A DNA stretch of 64,000 nucleotides from a bacterium (GCA_905221205.1 CAJNCG010000001.1:248001-312000); one strand, 5' to 3'; shown: positions 8,547 through 19,400, numbered from the stretch's first letter. Notes: a model not told the origin generated them from the letters alone. Program-made: numbers and translations.

Positions 8547-10863
8547 GCTTGGCTCCTTTCTTAGCTACTTCCTTGTAAAAAGGCTTCTTACCCTTTTTCT
8601 TCTTATCTTTCTGAGAATGCTTGCGCTTATCATTTGAGCGACCGGATTTTCTCTTGTCTTCCTTCTTATCTGAACGACGACTGGAACCACGCCCTCTATC
8701 ACTACGACTAGACTCTTTCAAGCCTTTTTCAATCACATCAAACTCACTTGGAATGTAAGAGAAATCAATCTCACCCGTCATCTTGTCAGCTCTTTCAACT
8801 CGGATACGGATTTGCTGACCTACACGGAAGGTTGTTCCCGATTTCTCCCCACGAAGGGTCAAATCACGCTCATTGAAATGATAAAATTCAGGTAAATTAG
8901 TGATGTGAATCAAGCCTTCAACCGTGTTTGGCAATTCAACAAAGAGACCAAATTTGACGATGCTGGACACAACCGCATCATACTCTTCACCCACGTATTC
9001 CTCCATGTACTCAGCCTTTTTCATAGCTTCAACTTCACGCTCCGCCTCGATGGCACGACGCTCACGATTGGAAGACTGGGTCGCAATCTCTGGAATCACT
9101 TGCTCAAAATGCTCGGCTATTTCCTTAGAACGACCATAGTCCCGAATCATACGGTGAACAAGGAGGTCCGGATAACGGCGAATCGGGCTGGTAAAGTGAG
9201 TGTAATAATCAGCCGCCAGACCATAGTGACCGTGATTGTGCTCCGAATAGCGAGCCTGCTGCATGGAACGGAGAAGCATCATGGACAATACATCCGCATA
9301 AGGTTCTCCCTCAACAGTACGCATGATGTCTTGAAGCGCCTCCTGGCTAATCTCACTGGCAGTCCCATAAATGCGCAAGCCAAAACTCGAAGCATAATCA
9401 ATAAACTTCTGAACCTTTTCAGCCTTTGGCTCCTCGTGAATTCGATAGATAAAAGGCAAATCCAACTTGCTGAAATGCTCGGCAACTGTTTCATTGGCCA
9501 TCAACATAAAGGATTCAATCATGCGCTCGGCAATACCACGCTGACGAAGAACAATATCAACAGGCTTACCTTGTTTATCAACCAAAATCTTGGCTTCATT
9601 GGTATCGAAATTGAGGGCTCCACGTTTCACACGCATGTTTTCTAAAATTTCATGGAGCTTGGCCATAAGTTCTATACTAGGAACAATTTTCTGATACTCT
9701 TGTCTCTTTTCCTCGTCACCTGCTAGTATATCATTGACATCACTATAGGTCATACGGAAGCTTGTCTTGATAACCGTTTGTGTAATGGTGTAATTGACAA
9801 CACGACCATGTTTATCAATTTCCATAACGGCAGACTGGGTCAAGCGATCTACTTGAGGATTGAGTGAGCAGATGCCATTTGACAAACGCTCTGGAAGCAT
9901 GGGTACCACACGGTCTGTCACATAAACAGAAGTTGCACGGTTAAGGGCTTCCTTATCAAGGGCAGAACCCTCGGTCACATAGTAGGAAACATCTGCGATG
10001 TGAACCCCTAGCTCCAGATTGCCATTTTTCAATTCCTTGATATGAACTGCATCATCCAAGTCCTTGGCATCAGCACCGTCAATAGTAAATGTAATCTCAT
10101 CTCTTAGATCCAGACGACCTTCCATATCCTTTTGAGACGGAGCATCAGGCACACTTTCTGCTTCCTTGACAACAGCTTCTGGAAACTCGGATACAATGTC
10201 CATAGACTCCAAAACCTCAAGGACATCAATTCCAACATCCGTTGAATGCCCCACCACATCAAGGACACTAGCAACAAAGAAATCATGTTTCTTGCTTGGG
10301 TATTTATCGATAAAGACCTTGAGAACCTCTGTCCCTTCTAGTTTAAGGGCAGGTTTCTTAACATAAATCGGTTGGCTGATTTTCTGGTTTTTCGAACGGA
10401 TGTAACCCGCATACTTAGGTTTTTCCTGATCCAGAACGATTTGACCGACAACGGTTGTCAAACTGTGCTCTAGGATATCAATAATTTTGGCTTCTGCTGC
10501 TGTTCCCTTGTTGCGGTCAGCGACTTTCTTAATCACGACCTCAACGGTATCACCATCAATAGCGTAGTTAACATCGTTTTTTCCTACAAAAAGGTCGTCC
10601 TCTTCCCCTTCCAGACTAACAAAGCCAAAGCCATTTTTATGGGCATGAAAAATCCCCTTGAGGGTAATCTCATGTTTTTTCTTGGCTTCCAAGGTCAGAC
10701 TTCCATCTTCCTCAAATCGTATCTGGTGCTTTCTTTCCATTAGGGACAAGGTTTTAATCAACTCACGAAAATCCTTGGACCCATCTTTTCCCAAAGCCTG
10801 AGCCAAGTCATTAACAGTCACCTTTCCCTTATCTTGCAAATATTCTTTTATTCTATCTTTCAT
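8509..10863 (-). CDS. rnr: Ribonuclease R
   Basis: 784 residues. Order: N-terminal helix-turn-helix-like region, two OB/cold-shock domains (about 60-220), the RNB catalytic domain with the acidic cluster [10 protein letters not shown] near residue 265, an S1 domain (about 635-715), and a Lys/Arg/Ser-rich tail ending GKGRSTK. It is a 3'-5' exoribonuclease that can unwind structured RNA and helps in rRNA quality control and non-stop mRNA decay. The RBS is weak (AGAAAG). secG lies about 100 bases upstream, with a hairpin between. Confidence 0.95.
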
Positions 10864-10927
10864 ATTTTCTTTCTATATTTTTTAATTTTCTTTTACTGTA
10901 AAACCTTCTCAAACATCCTTTAAAAAT

Positions 10928-10955
10928 AAAAAGAGGCAAAGACCTAGTCCTGCCC
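10928..10955 (-). terminator. Terminator or attenuator between secG and rnr
   Basis: The minus strand has an imperfect GGCAGGAC/GTCTTTGCC hairpin followed by TCTTTTTATTTTT. It lies 10 bases after the secG stop. It probably ends most secG transcripts, leaving rnr to partial read-through or a weak promoter of its own. Confidence 0.6.
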
Positions 10956-10964
10956 ATTATTTTC

Positions 10965-11198
10965 TTATCTACTTGATAATACCGTCAATGCTAAGGCAAT
11001 GGCTAGCCAGAAAAAGACTAAAATCCCTGTCAAACGCTGCATTACAGCTTCAAAACCACGTGCTTTACTGCGTTCAAACAAATCACCTGAGCTGGCATCA
11101 AATACATTGCTGGATTGGTTTTTAGTTGGTTGCATGAAAATCGCAATCACAATCACAACAGATAATACTAATAAAATGGTTAATAATAGGTTATACAT
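10965..11198 (-). CDS. secG: Protein translocase subunit SecG
   Basis: 77 residues with two hydrophobic helices, at about residues 1-23 and 52-75, separated by a polar loop containing KNQSSNVFDASSGDLFE. This is the SecG pattern. It is a small partner of SecYE that eases preprotein translocation. RBS AAGGAG lies 8 bases before the ATG. It follows rpmG in the same direction. Confidence 0.92.
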   Translation of the reverse strand: MYNLLLTILLVLSVVIVIAIFMQPTKNQSSNVFDASSGDLFERSKARGFEAVMQRLTGILVFFWLAIALALTVLSSR

Positions 11199-11237
11199 AT
11201 CAAACTCCTTAAAATCCTTATTATTTTACCATAAAAT

Positions 11238-11387
11238 CTACTTAGATTCAAGATGTAGGGTTACTTTTCTTTCCTTAGGACAATACTTTAAAACCTCAAT
11301 CTTGTCTGGATGGGTTTTTGAATTTTTACTGGTTAGGTAATTGATACTGCCACAAGAGGAGCATTTGAGATTAATTTTTACTCGCAC
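11238..11387 (-). CDS. rpmG: 50S ribosomal protein L33 (GTG start)
   Basis: 49 residues beginning [14 protein letters not shown] and ending HLESK. It has four cysteines as two pairs, CSSC and the single Cys in KYCP plus its context, so the second zinc pair appears incomplete. The start is GTG, with GGAAA six bases upstream, and overlaps the pmrA stop by one base. Such overlap suggests translational coupling to pmrA. L33 is a large-subunit protein near the E-site; streptococci carry several paralogues. Confidence 0.9.
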
Positions 11388-12586
11388 TAGATTTCCTTTA
11401 CTTTTAATAATGTTCGAAATTGAAGCAGGTTAAAGAGGCAACTAAAGGCAACACAAAGGCTTGTCGCATAAAAGACTGCATGGTAGCCAAATTGACCTGC
11501 TACTGCAGAACCTGCCATAGGACCAACGACACCTCCCAGATAAAAGAATACCTGATTAAAGGCAAAGACCCTCGAAATGCCGGCTTTGGGAGTCATTTTG
11601 CTGAGAAGGGCATTGACCCCAGGTATCAAGGCACCGGTTCCCAAGCCAAAGAGGAAACGATAGAGTCCTAGTTGAAGGGGACTAGAGGCATTGGCACAGA
11701 GAAGATAGATGATAACTGAATAAAACTGAGCGACAACCAAGAGACGATGATTGCCCACCTTGTCACCTAGCTTGCCCATAACTCCCGCACTCATCATACT
11801 GGAAAAGCCCATGCTGGACACAATCAAACCAGATACAAAAAGAAGATTCTCTGTCTGCCCTAAGTCGCGTACATAAAGAGCCAAAATAGGGCCGATCGAT
11901 TGGGCTGAAAATTGGATGACAAAACTGGTTAGAAAGAGATTGACCAAAAGATAGGGATATTTAAGTGATGTAAATAATTCCTTTGTTGGAATAGCCTTTT
12001 CCTTGGCTACTGGTTTAAAATCTTCCTTGATAAAGCAAATAGTCAAAATAGCGGCTAAGAACAGAAAACTACCAACCAGTAAGAAAACTGTACGAATGCC
12101 AAATAATTCTGCGATAAAACCACCAATAAAGGGACCAGTTAGAGTACCTGCAACTACTCCAGTAGACAAAGTGCCTAAGGCAGAGCCTGATTTCTCCTTG
12201 GGAACCTGACTGGCTATCAAGGCCGTTGCATTGGGAACAAAACCTGCAAATACACCATTCAGTAAACGAAGAAAGATTAACCAATAGATATTTGGGACAA
12301 AGGCCAAGCCTCCCATAGTGATAGTCATGGCAAGACCTGCTCGAATCATCATGGGTTTTCGACCGTATTTGTCGGCAAGGATGCCCCAGATAGGAGAAAA
12401 GAGCGCCGCGGAAATAGCAGAGACAGAAATAGCTAAGCCTGCATAAAAAGCGACTTGCTCACTCCCTACACCTAGATTTTCCACAAAGATGGGCATAAAG
12501 GGGACAACCAGAGAAATACTTGCTCCAGTCAGAAAATTACCAAACCAGGCAATGCGCAAATTATCCTTCCAGTTAATCTCTGTCAT
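11387..12586 (-). CDS. pmrA: Multidrug efflux MFS transporter PmrA
   Basis: 399 residues from MTEINWKDN, with twelve predicted membrane helices and the MFS motif [15 protein letters not shown] between helices 2 and 3 and a second copy [11 protein letters not shown] in the C-terminal half. PmrA of pneumococcus exports fluoroquinolones and dyes. The frame is open to 12646, but the start at 12586 has the strong RBS GGGAGG and matches the known length. It overlaps the end of coaE by 14 bases. Confidence 0.9.
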
Positions 12587-13178
12587 ATTGTGCACCTCCC
12601 TCAAGAAGGATATGCACTTGATTAAGAAGCTGGTTCTGATTGCCATTGTTGTCTAGAATATGGCTGGCCAAATCTTTCTTTTTCTCTAAAGGCCACTGGG
12701 CTGCCAGACGAGACTCAGCTTCATTCTTGGATAGCTGATCCCTTTTCATTAAGCGTTCTACTTGGACATCTCGGTCCACATAGACCAACCACGTCTCATC
12801 AAACCAAGCGCTGTAGTCCTGTTCAAAAAGCAAGGGGATATCCATGAAAAAAATCTCTTCTGTCTGAGCAAACTGGTCTCTCAAAGTAGCCAGTTCTTCA
12901 CGGATAATCTCTCCTTGGATTTGCTTAGACCATTCTCGTTCTTGAGGATTTGAAAAGATGAGACTAGCTAGGAGAGGACGATCGAGTTCTCCATTTTCTA
13001 GGATGATTTCTTGACCAAAATGCTGGACTAGAGCATCAAACAGACGACCACCAGGTTTCTGTAGTTGGTGGACGACTGCATCGGCATCCACCACTTGAAA
13101 ACCTTGCTGTCTTAGAAAATTTGTCACAGTTGACTTACCAGAGGCAATTCCTCCTGTGATTCCAATGATTTTTCCCAT
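12573..13178 (-). CDS. coaE: Dephospho-CoA kinase
   Basis: 201 residues starting [17 protein letters not shown], whose P-loop GGIASGKS is diagnostic. It phosphorylates the 3'-OH of dephospho-CoA in the last step of CoA synthesis. The start is fixed by the TGATG overlap with the mutM stop and by AGGAGG in the mutM tail. The frame extends to 13205 without support. Co-located with mutM and pmrA in one transcript. Confidence 0.95.
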   Translation of the reverse strand: MGKIIGITGGIASGKSTVTNFLRQQGFQVVDADAVVHQLQKPGGRLFDALVQHFGQEIILENGELDRPLLASLIFSNPQEREWSKQIQGEIIREELATLRDQFAQTEEIFFMDIPLLFEQDYSAWFDETWLVYVDRDVQVERLMKRDQLSKNEAESRLAAQWPLEKKKDLASHILDNNGNQNQLLNQVHILLEGGAQYDRD

Positions 13179-14002
13179 CAGTCCCTCCTTTGACAGTTTG
13201 GACAAAAGTGGGTTCCACGTCCGCCTAGTTGGATTTTTTCAATCACAGTGCCACAACGTGAACATTCTTGACCAGCCTTGTCATAGACTTGATGAAAATC
13301 CTGCATGGTTCCATCTTCCCCAAAGGCATTGGTATAGGTTCGAATGGTGGAACCGCCTTTTTCAATAGCCTGGCTCAAAACAGCAATGGTCTGGTCATGA
13401 ATGGCTGTTACTTCTTCTGCCGTCAAAGTATGAGAAGGTCTAGCTGGATGAACCTGGGCTCGCCAGAGAACCTCATCCACATAGATATTACCAATGCCAG
13501 CTACCAAGGTCTGGTCTAAAAGGTGGGATTTGATAGGTTTTTTAGACTTGGCTAGAGCGGCTTGAAAGACCTGCAAATCAAAGTCCTGCTCTCTTGGCTC
13601 AGGCCCTAGTTTTTTAGAAATAAAGTAGGCTTCCAAAAGATCTGGAGCCAAGAGTTCCATAGTACCAAACTTGCGTACATCCTCATAAACAAGCATCCCA
13701 CCATCCTCAAACTGGAAGAAAACATGGGCGTGCTTGCGTTCAGGAACCTGGTACGGATAGTAAAAATATTTGCCCTCCATCCGCAGATGGGAAATCAAGA
13801 CCTTGCCAGTCAAGTAAAAAAGCAAGTATTTGCCACGACGCCCCATTGACTCAACAACTTGGCCAGGCACTTCATTTTGAAACTCGTCCAAGTCCGTCTT
13901 AATCATCTTGGGATAACGAATTTCTACACTCGAAATCTTCTTACCTAGAATCAATTTTTCTAAGCCACGGCGAACAGTTTCAACCTCAGGTAATTCAGGC
14001 AT
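13178..14002 (-). CDS. mutM: Formamidopyrimidine-DNA glycosylase (Fpg/MutM)
   Basis: 274 residues from MPELPEVET. The start must be at 14002, because Pro2 is the catalytic nucleophile and Glu3 assists; the open frame to 14044 would bury it. The C-terminal zinc finger reads CSRCGT and CPNC, with 16 residues between the pairs. It removes 8-oxoguanine and cleaves the strand by beta/delta elimination. It lies between era and coaE. Confidence 0.96.
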   Translation of the reverse strand: MPELPEVETVRRGLEKLILGKKISSVEIRYPKMIKTDLDEFQNEVPGQVVESMGRRGKYLLFYLTGKVLISHLRMEGKYFYYPYQVPERKHAHVFFQFEDGGMLVYEDVRKFGTMELLAPDLLEAYFISKKLGPEPREQDFDLQVFQAALAKSKKPIKSHLLDQTLVAGIGNIYVDEVLWRAQVHPARPSHTLTAEEVTAIHDQTIAVLSQAIEKGGSTIRTYTNAFGEDGTMQDFHQVYDKAGQECSRCGTVIEKIQLGGRGTHFCPNCQRRD

Positions 14003-14050
14003 AAGTCCTCCTTCTGTAAAAACAAGAAGCAGGCATGTGCCCACCTCTAC

Positions 14051-14950
14051 TTAATATTCTTTTTCATTATAGCCAAAGTCAGCCAAATCTAGTTTTTTAT
14101 CACGCCAGTTTTTCTTAACCTTGACCCAAGTTTCTAGGAAGACCTTGTCTCCTAGCATGAGTTCAATATCACGACGGGCCATACTACCAATTTTCTTAAG
14201 CATAGCACCACCTTTACCGATGATGATCCCTTTCTGACTATCACGCTCAACCATAATAGTTGCACGAATGTGCACCTTGTCAGTCTCTTCGTCACGTTTC
14301 ATAGAGTCAACCACAACGGCAACTGAGTGAGGAATTTCTTCACGAGTTAGGTGCAAGACTTTCTCGCGAACCATTTCTGAAACCAAAAATCGTTCTGGAT
14401 GGTCTGTGATTTGATCAGACGGGAAATACTGGAAACCTTCGTCCAGATTTTCACTCAAAATATCCACTAGACGAGATACGTTATTGCCCTGAAGGGCTGA
14501 GATAGGAACGATTTCCTTGAAGTCCATCTGATTACGGAAATCATCAATCTGAGACAAAAGCTGGTCTGGGTGGACCTTATCAATCTTGTTTACCACCAAA
14601 ATGACAGGAACCTTGGCTGCCTTGAGACGCTCGATAATCATGTCATCTCCCTTACCACGCGCTTCGTCCGCAGGCACCATGAAAAGAACGGTGTCCACTT
14701 CACGAAGGGTGCTGTAGGCAGACTCAACCATGAAATCTCCAAGAGCCGTTTTAGGCTTGTGAATCCCTGGCGTGTCGATAAAGACAATTTGCTCCTTATC
14801 AGTCGTGTAAATTCCCATGATTTTGTTGCGCGTTGTCTGCGCCTTGTCACTCATGATGGCAATCTTTTGTCCCATAACGTGATTTAAAAAAGTTGACTTC
14901 CCAACATTAGGTCGTCCTAGAATGGCTACAAAGCCTGATTTAAAAGTCAT
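14051..14950 (-). CDS. era: GTPase Era
   Basis: 299 residues. G1 GRPNVGKS at 12-19, switch II DTPG, and NKID are visible. The C-terminal KH domain (about 205-290) contains the [11 protein letters not shown] loop. Era binds 16S rRNA near its 3' end in 30S assembly. It follows dgkA by 16 bases and ybeY further upstream. YbeY and Era both act on 16S 3'-end maturation, so the clustering is functional. Confidence 0.97.
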   Translation of the reverse strand: MTFKSGFVAILGRPNVGKSTFLNHVMGQKIAIMSDKAQTTRNKIMGIYTTDKEQIVFIDTPGIHKPKTALGDFMVESAYSTLREVDTVLFMVPADEARGKGDDMIIERLKAAKVPVILVVNKIDKVHPDQLLSQIDDFRNQMDFKEIVPISALQGNNVSRLVDILSENLDEGFQYFPSDQITDHPERFLVSEMVREKVLHLTREEIPHSVAVVVDSMKRDEETDKVHIRATIMVERDSQKGIIIGKGGAMLKKIGSMARRDIELMLGDKVFLETWVKVKKNWRDKKLDLADFGYNEKEY

Positions 14951-14966
14951 AATTTCCTCTTACTGT

Positions 14967-15362
14967 TTAAAATATTAAATCCCAGATTCGTGGGAGAAAA
15001 ATCAATGCGCCTGTTAAGGCTGCAAAAAGAGAGACCACTAATACCGCGCCAGCTGCCATATCCTTGGCATTTTTAGCCAGCATGGAAAAGTGATAGTGAC
15101 TGGCCAAATCCACCACATTTTCAATAGCAGAGTTGATAATTTCAAAGGCTACTACCAAGAAAATGCTCAATAGGAGAAAGAGCCATTCGATTCGTGACAC
15201 CTGAAAAATAAAACCTGCAAGGATGACTACGAGTGCCGTCACCGCATGTTTTCGCATATTGCGTTCTTCCTTGATAGCAGTAAAAATTCCTGTGAGGGCA
15301 AATTCTAAACTGGATATCAGGTCACGATTTTTCCATTTTCGTTTATTGTCTTGTGAGTCCAT
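14967..15362 (-). CDS. dgkA: Undecaprenol/diacylglycerol kinase DgkA
   Basis: 131 residues with three predicted membrane helices and the DgkA signature [12 protein letters not shown] near residue 75. In Gram-positive bacteria this family mainly phosphorylates undecaprenol, feeding the lipid carrier pool. The start overlaps the ybeY end by 20 bases. Confidence 0.93.
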   Translation of the reverse strand: MDSQDNKRKWKNRDLISSLEFALTGIFTAIKEERNMRKHAVTALVVILAGFIFQVSRIEWLFLLLSIFLVVAFEIINSAIENVVDLASHYHFSMLAKNAKDMAAGAVLVVSLFAALTGALIFLPRIWDLIF

Positions 15363-15840
15363 AGGCTGTCAAAATTTCTTCTTGTAAACCGAACATCTCC
15401 GCTTCTTCTTCTGGAGTGTAGTGATCATAGCCGTTGATATGTAAAAAGCCGTGTACTGCCAAGAAGCCCATCTCACGCTCAAAGCTGTGGCCATATTCCT
15501 CAGCCTGCTCATGAGCCTTATCAATAGAGATGAACAGTTCTCCAATATAGGCATCAAACTCAGACATCATCTCTGCTAATTCTGGATTTTCAAGCAAATC
15601 CTCTTCGTCAAAGGCAATTTCCAACTCTGGTTTATACTCAAGGCTAATGACATCTGTCGGACGGTCCGTGTCACGGTACTCCAGATTGAGTTCATGACTA
15701 CGCTCATTGGTCACAAAAGTGACTGCCATCTCCTTGTCTTCTTTGCCTAATTTTTTGGCTGCATATTCCAAAATTTCTTGGGTTTGTTGCAACATTTCTT
15801 TTGAAACTTGACCAGTTTCATCTACCATTTCAATATACAT
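15343..15840 (-). CDS. ybeY: Endoribonuclease YbeY
   Basis: 165 residues. The metal motif has His130, His134 and His140 in [11 protein letters not shown], the H-x3-H-x5-H pattern of UPF0054. YbeY acts in 16S rRNA 3'-end maturation and late 70S quality control. First gene of the ybeY-dgkA-era-mutM-coaE-pmrA-rpmG run, transcribed divergently from pavA/rqcH. Confidence 0.95.
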   Translation of the reverse strand: MYIEMVDETGQVSKEMLQQTQEILEYAAKKLGKEDKEMAVTFVTNERSHELNLEYRDTDRPTDVISLEYKPELEIAFDEEDLLENPELAEMMSEFDAYIGELFISIDKAHEQAEEYGHSFEREMGFLAVHGFLHINGYDHYTPEEEAEMFGLQEEILTAYGLTRQ

Positions 15841-15869
15841 GTGCTTCTCGTTTCTCTTTACTTGGCTTT

Positions 15870-15878
15870 ATTATACCA
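15870..15878 (-). promoter_or_regulatory. Extended -10 promoter for ybeY operon
   Basis: The minus strand reads TGGTATAAT: TATAAT with TGn. Its start site would lie about 25 bases before the ybeY ATG. It is about 30 bases from the divergent pavA promoter, so both may compete for RNA polymerase. Confidence 0.65.
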
Positions 15879-15905
15879 CATTTCCATGATTTTATTCTAC
15901 CTTTT

Positions 15906-15914
15906 TGATATAAT
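15906..15914 (+). promoter_or_regulatory. Extended -10 promoter for pavA/rqcH
   Basis: TGATATAAT, with no convincing -35. RBS AAGGAG at 15933-15938 and ATG at 15945 leave a short leader of about 25 bases. Confidence 0.7.
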
Positions 15915-15944
15915 ACTATGGAATACAATCACAAGGAGAGAACG

Positions 15945-17600
15945 ATGTCATTTGACGGATTTTTTTTACACCACATGGTTGAGGAATTGCGAAGAGAGTT
16001 AGTGAATGGTCGCATCCAGAAAATCAATCAGCCTTTTGAACAAGAGTTGGTCTTGCAAATCCGCAGCAATCGCCAAAGTCATCGCCTGCTCCTTTCTGCT
16101 CATCCAGTTTTTGGTCGCATTCAGCTGACCCAAACGACTTTTGAAAATCCAGCCCAACCTTCCACCTTTATCATGGTTTTGAGAAAGTATTTGCAGGGGG
16201 CCCTGATTGAGTCTATTGAGCAAGTGGAAAATGACCGCATTGTGGAAATCACTGTTTCCAATAAAAACGAGATTGGAGACCATATTCAAGCTACCTTGAT
16301 TATCGAAATCATGGGGAAACACAGTAATATTCTACTTGTTGATAAAAGTAGTCATAAAATCCTCGAAGTTATCAAACACGTCGGCTTTTCACAAAATAGC
16401 TACCGCACCTTGCTTCCTGGATCGACCTACATCGCTCCGCCAAGTACGGAATCACTCAATCCTTTTACTATCAAGGACGAAAAGCTCTTTGAAATCCTAC
16501 AAACTCAGGAAACGACAGCTAAGAACCTTCAAAACCTCTTTCAAGGTCTGGGGCGCGATACGGCAAATGAATTGGAAAACATTCTGGTTAGTGGTAAACT
16601 ATCTACTTTCCGTAACTTTTTCAATCAAGAAACCAAGCCATGCTTGACTGAGGCTTCCTTCAGTCCAGTTCCTTTTGCAAATCAGGTGGGAGAGCCTTTT
16701 GCCAGTCTTTCTGATTTGTTGGACACCTACTATAAGGACAAGGCTGAACGGGACCGCGTCAAACAGCAAGCCAGTGAACTCATTCGTCGTGTTGAAAATG
16801 AACTCCAGAAAAACCGCCACAAACTTAAAAAACAGGAAAAAGAGTTACTAGCGACAGACAACGCTGAAGAATTTCGTCAAAAAGGGGAATTGCTGACAAC
16901 CTTCCTCCACCAAGTACCTAACGACCAAGACCAGGTTATCCTGGACAACTACTATACCAACCAACCTATCACGATTGCCCTTGATAAGGCCTTGACTCCC
17001 AACCAGAATGCCCAACGCTATTTTAAACGGTATCAAAAACTCAAAGAAGCTGTCAAATACTTGACTGATCTGATTGAAGAAACCAAGGCAACCATTCTCT
17101 ATCTGGAAAGTGTAGAAACCGTCCTCAACCAAGCTGGACTAGAAGAAATCGCTGAAATCCGTGAAGAATTGATTCAAACCGGCTTTATCCGTAGAAGACA
17201 GCGCGAGAAAATCCAGAAACGCAAAAAACCAGAACAATATCTAGCAAGCGATGGCAAAACCATCATCTATGTTGGCCGAAACAACCTACAAAACGAGGAA
17301 CTAACCTTTAAAACGGCCCGCAAGGAGGAACTTTGGTTCCATGCCAAGGACATTCCTGGAAGCCATGTTGTCATTTCAGGCAATCTTGACCCATCTGATG
17401 AAGTCAAGACAGACGCAGCAGAGCTGGCCGCCTACTTCTCTCAAGGTCGCTTGTCAAATCTGGTGCAAGTAGATATGATTGAAGTCAAGAAACTCAACAA
17501 ACCAACTGGTGGAAAACCCGGTTTTGTAACCTATACCGGGCAAAAGACCCTTCGCGTCACACCAGACCCCGAAAAAATCGCATCCATGAAAAAATCCTGA
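15945..17600 (+). CDS. pavA: RqcH/NFACT ribosome quality control protein (known as PavA)
   Basis: 551 residues from MSFDGFFLHH; the frame is open from 15918, but the RBS AAGGAG supports 15945. NFACT-N domain about 1-190, helix-hairpin-helix and long coiled coils about 270-430, NFACT-R domain about 440-545. Asp97-Arg98 (in ENDRIV) are the pair required by RqcH for C-terminal alanine tailing of stalled chains. The gene was first described in pneumococcus as the fibronectin-binding adhesin PavA, with no signal peptide; none is visible here either. Stands alone on the plus strand, with its own promoter and terminator. Confidence 0.93.
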   Translation: MSFDGFFLHHMVEELRRELVNGRIQKINQPFEQELVLQIRSNRQSHRLLLSAHPVFGRIQLTQTTFENPAQPSTFIMVLRKYLQGALIESIEQVENDRIVEITVSNKNEIGDHIQATLIIEIMGKHSNILLVDKSSHKILEVIKHVGFSQNSYRTLLPGSTYIAPPSTESLNPFTIKDEKLFEILQTQETTAKNLQNLFQGLGRDTANELENILVSGKLSTFRNFFNQETKPCLTEASFSPVPFANQVGEPFASLSDLLDTYYKDKAERDRVKQQASELIRRVENELQKNRHKLKKQEKELLATDNAEEFRQKGELLTTFLHQVPNDQDQVILDNYYTNQPITIALDKALTPNQNAQRYFKRYQKLKEAVKYLTDLIEETKATILYLESVETVLNQAGLEEIAEIREELIQTGFIRRRQREKIQKRKKPEQYLASDGKTIIYVGRNNLQNEELTFKTARKEELWFHAKDIPGSHVVISGNLDPSDEVKTDAAELAAYFSQGRLSNLVQVDMIEVKKLNKPTGGKPGFVTYTGQKTLRVTPDPEKIASMKKS

Positions 17601-17625
17601 TTCGACTTGAAATCAGGATTTTTAG
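17593..17625 (+). terminator. Terminator after pavA/rqcH
   Basis: The hairpin AATCCTGATT/AATCAGGATT with an 8-base loop, followed by TTTAG. It overlaps the last codons and stop of the gene. Confidence 0.85.
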
Positions 17626-17655
17626 CTTATACTCAAATCATATCCAATTATAGGA

Positions 17656-19362
17656 CTAATCTTTGCCACCTAGTTTCTCATTGATTTTCATCATCACACT
17701 AGCAATTTTCTCGCCCCAATAAGGGTCTGAGGCATATTCCACATTCATACCAGAAGCCTTGTTTCCAAGGAAAGTTCTGCCCCTATCGATATAATTTTCC
17801 TTAATCCACTTGGTTGCACCTAAAATTCCCTTATCCACATCATCAAATGTCTTGGCAGAAAGGTAAGGCGTTGTATCATAGGCTGTAATTCCAAAGAAAT
17901 TATTCTTATCTTTGGCAATCTTACTTCGTCCCCAATCACTTTCTAAAGCACTATGGGCAAGGAGATAGAGGGCATTGATATGGTAATGTTCTTCGGCTTC
18001 CTTAAAGGTAGCTCCCTTGTTCTCCAAGAGGCTATTGTTAATGTTTAACAGACTAAATACCTTATCCAAGTCTTCAGCACTATAGTTTGTAGCCTCTGTT
18101 AAATCTTTGAAAAGGAAGGGATTCTCAAGCTTAAAACCATCAAAATGCAGGCCATCTGCCGAATAATATTTCTTGCCTACTTCCATATCAGAAAGATGAG
18201 AAGCTACTGGGATACTAGCATTCTGAGCCACATAGTGATAAAAACGGTGGCCATCACTCTCATAATATGGGATAAAATCCTTACTAGCATCTAATGCTTG
18301 TAAATCTTCTGTTTTCATATAGCCTGACAAACCAGAAACAGTAATAGCCAGATGCTTATCATCACTTTTTCTATCCTTATCTAGCCAGACGACACTACCT
18401 TGCGATATATAGGAGAGCTTTTCACCATCTGCATCATAAACATTTGCAGTCACTGGAAGGACCTGATAATAATCAGAGCTAGTCTTGGACTCCTTATGCC
18501 ATTTTCCATCGTTTCCTAGCTGATGACCATCAATAGTCTCATTTTTTGCCATGTAGCCAGCAGATTTGAAGTAGTACCAGGCTTGACTATGAGAATCATA
18601 GACCCATTCTTTTTCAGCCATTTTGCCATCAGATTTGAGGTAAAACCATGATTCTTTATCCAAAATCCATTCATTGGCTGCCATATAGCCTCCGGATTTT
18701 AGATAATAATAGTGACCATTATCAAAAATCCATTCTTTATCAGCATGATTCCCATTTTCTTTAATGTAAAACCAAGATTGGTATTGTTTGTCAAAAAGCC
18801 AACCTTTCTGTACTTTGGCACCACTAGAATTCACATAAGCTTGGTCAATCCACTGACTTGTCAGTAAATAACCACCGGATTTGAAATAATAGTCCTTCCC
18901 TTTAATTTGGAGCCATTCTTTCTCTGCGTGCTGTCCATCTGCTTTGATATAAAACCAAGCGTCGTATTGAGAATCAAATACCCAGTCTTCTATTACTTTG
19001 GCACCTGTTGCACCAACATAGGAAGTTCCTACCCAAGCATTTCTTTTCATCTTTCCATTTTGGTCAAGATAATAAAAGACTCCCTTATCTTCTATCCATT
19101 CTGACTTGGCCATATAGCCACCAGATTTTAGGTAAAAATAGTCGTCACCTTTCTTCAGCCATTCATTTTCAGCATAGTTGGCATCTTCTTTTATATAAAA
19201 CCAAGATTGATACTGAGCATCAAAAACCCACTCATTAGCTGCTTGACTACCATCTGCTTTCAGATACTGTTTACCTTGCCAAGTGCCATCGCTAGCCATT
19301 GCACTCTCTGGTCTGGCTATGAAAAATAGCAGGGCTAAAAAAATAAATCTCAATTTCTTCAT
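17656..19362 (-). CDS. lytB: Choline-binding endo-beta-N-acetylglucosaminidase LytB
   Basis: 568 residues. Signal peptide about 1-23, then roughly 13 choline-binding repeats of about 20 residues (to about 290), of the form SWFYIK-x-DGxxAxxEW. An SH3-like region (about 295-375) and a C-terminal GH73 glucosaminidase follow. The likely catalytic Glu is Glu474 in ALESDWGRS. LytB sits on cell poles through teichoic acid choline and separates daughter cells. Pneumococcal LytB is longer, as I recall, so this copy has fewer repeats. The repeat region precedes the enzyme domain, as in LytB but unlike LytA. RBS GAGGAAG. Confidence 0.93.
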   Translation of the reverse strand: MKKLRFIFLALLFFIARPESAMASDGTWQGKQYLKADGSQAANEWVFDAQYQSWFYIKEDANYAENEWLKKGDDYFYLKSGGYMAKSEWIEDKGVFYYLDQNGKMKRNAWVGTSYVGATGAKVIEDWVFDSQYDAWFYIKADGQHAEKEWLQIKGKDYYFKSGGYLLTSQWIDQAYVNSSGAKVQKGWLFDKQYQSWFYIKENGNHADKEWIFDNGHYYYLKSGGYMAANEWILDKESWFYLKSDGKMAEKEWVYDSHSQAWYYFKSAGYMAKNETIDGHQLGNDGKWHKESKTSSDYYQVLPVTANVYDADGEKLSYISQGSVVWLDKDRKSDDKHLAITVSGLSGYMKTEDLQALDASKDFIPYYESDGHRFYHYVAQNASIPVASHLSDMEVGKKYYSADGLHFDGFKLENPFLFKDLTEATNYSAEDLDKVFSLLNINNSLLENKGATFKEAEEHYHINALYLLAHSALESDWGRSKIAKDKNNFFGITAYDTTPYLSAKTFDDVDKGILGATKWIKENYIDRGRTFLGNKASGMNVEYASDPYWGEKIASVMMKINEKLGGKD

Positions 19363-19391
19363 AAACTTTCTTCCTCTGTTCTTTCCATTTT

Positions 19392-19400
19392 ATTGTATCA
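19392..19400 (-). promoter_or_regulatory. Extended -10 promoter for lytB
   Basis: The minus strand reads TGATACAAT, about 30 bases before the lytB start. A half-site TGTAAT lies upstream, but no complete VicR (WalR) direct repeat is evident. Confidence 0.5.

Noticed and set aside
8905..9645. 246-residue open frame on the plus strand inside rnr
   Set aside because: Antisense to the catalytic part of rnr, no RBS or known motif; composition reflects the reverse strand of a highly conserved gene.
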